From Hirudo medicinalis (taxonomy: Eukaryota > Annelida > Clitellata > Hirudinida > Hirudinidae), in contig MPNW01000167.1 in the NCBI GenBank assembly GCA_011800805.1, positions 52,257-116,256 of the forward strand: a DNA stretch of 64,000 nucleotides, given 5' to 3'. The notes beneath the pieces are model-generated. The model had not been told where the DNA came from and searched no databases. It worked only from the letters and a program-made list of their open reading frames with translations. Within the stretch, counting starts at the first letter, position 1. Each line of letters starts with the position of its first letter. Below are positions 62,758 through 64,000 of this stretch, piece by piece. The position numbers were made by a program, and so were the translations under genes.

Positions 62758-64000
62758 AATTTGAGCCTGATTAGTAGGAAGTTCTTGAGCTTCATAAGGT
62801 GCATTTGCCTCTGAGTTTGTCTGGCGAAACCGGTTTAAAAAAAAAGCTAGTATTTTAATTCATACAAGAGAGCAGCAATGGCGAGTAATAAAAAAAAAGT
62901 AAAAGTAAATTTGCAATGATTTTCTGCGGAACAGGCAAGAAAATTGATATTTGAATCTGATAGTCGACTGACTGACCATCCAACACTGATGCTGATGACA
63001 ACTTTAGTGATGAATAAGAAACATAATATGTTCCAATTGTGGAAAACAGTACAGATGAGAGCTGTTGCAAAGAAAACACTTCCGAAAGTGATGTAAGTGA
63101 CTTGAAGCAGAAAAAAATAACAATGGATGCACGATTCCGATGTACTAAGTACTAAGAAACTCCTACCACGCAGCGTTCCTACAGGGAATCACTAGAAGAA
63201 TGCCTCCATCATCGAACGTTGCGGCCCAAACTCGTTACGTTCTCAGGGGTGGGCCACACCCGTTGATCAGGTGTCCCTGTCGGTTAATGCCCTACTTAAA
63301 GTACATACAGTACATCATCCATTATATGGTTATTATAAGACTCACAGCGACCTTTGCACATCGAAGCCATATAATGCAAACTGAGCGTTAGGGAGACCGG
63401 GGATGGTTGTAACAACATTCATGTTTTGTTGCCGCATTTTTTTATTTATGGATTAAATCAAAATTATTGATGAGTAGTCCATGTTAAAGCTTTATATCTT
63501 GGCACCAAGTTATGCTTTAGTAAAATTCTTTATTTCAAACAATGTATCCCAAGTACAACTTGTTCAAATGGAGTCTTACAACTCTTATATGGGTGGTTGC
63601 AACAGTACTGAAATTGGTTTTATTTAACTGTTAACTATTTACTTTAGAATTTTAGCAAATAAGCAACATATTTTGATGTAATTTTTAATTTTTGAAGATG
63701 TTCGATTAGGTTTAATTAAACACATTCAATTGAAATAAAAAATGGAAAACAAACATTAAATTTTAAATTTGAGAATATGCATTTCAAGTTTTCAAATTAT
63801 AACCAGAAAATGAAAATGGGTTTTCATTGCCGAAAACAAAAAATCGTCTACCATAAACAAATTTTAAACTTCCGTCGAACAAATCAGTTTGTATAGACAT
63901 AATAACAATTCAGTACAGATTGGGATAGTTTATTTTACGCTAAAATTGTATAGCGCTCATATACATACGCTATTGCAACCTACCCCTGTTGCATTTAACT
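62758..64000. other. Intergenic, possible DNA-transposon remnants
   Basis: The 62880-63120 region has broken acidic Ser/Asp frames that recall a transposase N-terminus, but I cannot assign it. GGGGATGGTTGTAAC at about 63395, and GGGGTAGGTTGCAA on the minus strand near 63985, could be the inverted ends of one element of about 600 bp. Confidence 0.3.

Overview
The window is nuclear DNA from an AT-rich, intron-rich invertebrate animal. Every gene has spliced GT-AG exons, with introns from about 53 bp to over 4 kb. The gene set is metazoan: a nuclear receptor, nanos, FGFRL1, a LIM-only CRP, SAFB and UAP56. A nuclear receptor with two tandem DNA-binding domains points to a bilaterian invertebrate, because this receptor class was described in flatworms, molluscs and Daphnia. 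I cannot name the species. The window is an assembled scaffold: it holds a run of Ns (49940-50344) and three single Ns, two of them between exact duplicated flanks, which look like unresolved contig joins.

Layout. 1-1.2 kb: 5' part of a decayed R2/NeSL-like non-LTR retrotransposon. 1.9-3.5 kb (+): ankyrin-repeat protein. 3.8-6.6 kb (-): FGFRL1-like receptor with three Ig domains, one TM segment and no kinase. 8.6-13.6 kb (-): membrane-anchored ML (MD-2-related lipid recognition) protein whose 4.1 kb first intron collects SINE, LINE and Tc1-like debris. 17.2-23.8 kb (+): the 2DBD nuclear receptor, ten coding exons reconstructed. 24.5-26.9 kb (-): I-type LINE. 27.6-29.6 kb (-): PDCD2L. 30.1-34.2 kb: retroelement graveyard. 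35.0-37.2 kb (+): UAP56/DDX39B helicase. 38.1-39.2 kb (-): two-LIM CRP/MLP protein. 40.4-43.5 kb: hAT element and solo LTR. 44.0-49.4 kb (-): SAFB-like SAP/RRM protein. 49.9-57 kb: gap, Ty3-type LTR-retroelement remnants, and a 2.0 kb MULE-like element with long inverted ends. 57.6-61.0 kb (+): catalase. 61.1-61.7 kb (-): nanos, tail to tail with catalase. 61.7-64 kb: LTR and repeats.

How it works together. The genes are unrelated housekeeping, signalling and developmental loci, not an operon. UAP56 (mRNA export), SAFB (RNA/chromatin scaffold) and PDCD2L (ribosome-assembly chaperone family) act in general gene expression. CRP (muscle/cytoskeleton), FGFRL1 (growth-factor binding), nanos (germline translational repression) and the receptor are developmental.

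The most interesting locus is the 2DBD receptor. Both DBDs are split at the same two places, in the same phases, with second-zinc-finger exons of identical length (142 nt). This is direct evidence that the double DBD arose by tandem exon duplication. The first DBD has a P-box unlike any standard one, and a 57-bp in-frame intron sits directly after the second P-box.
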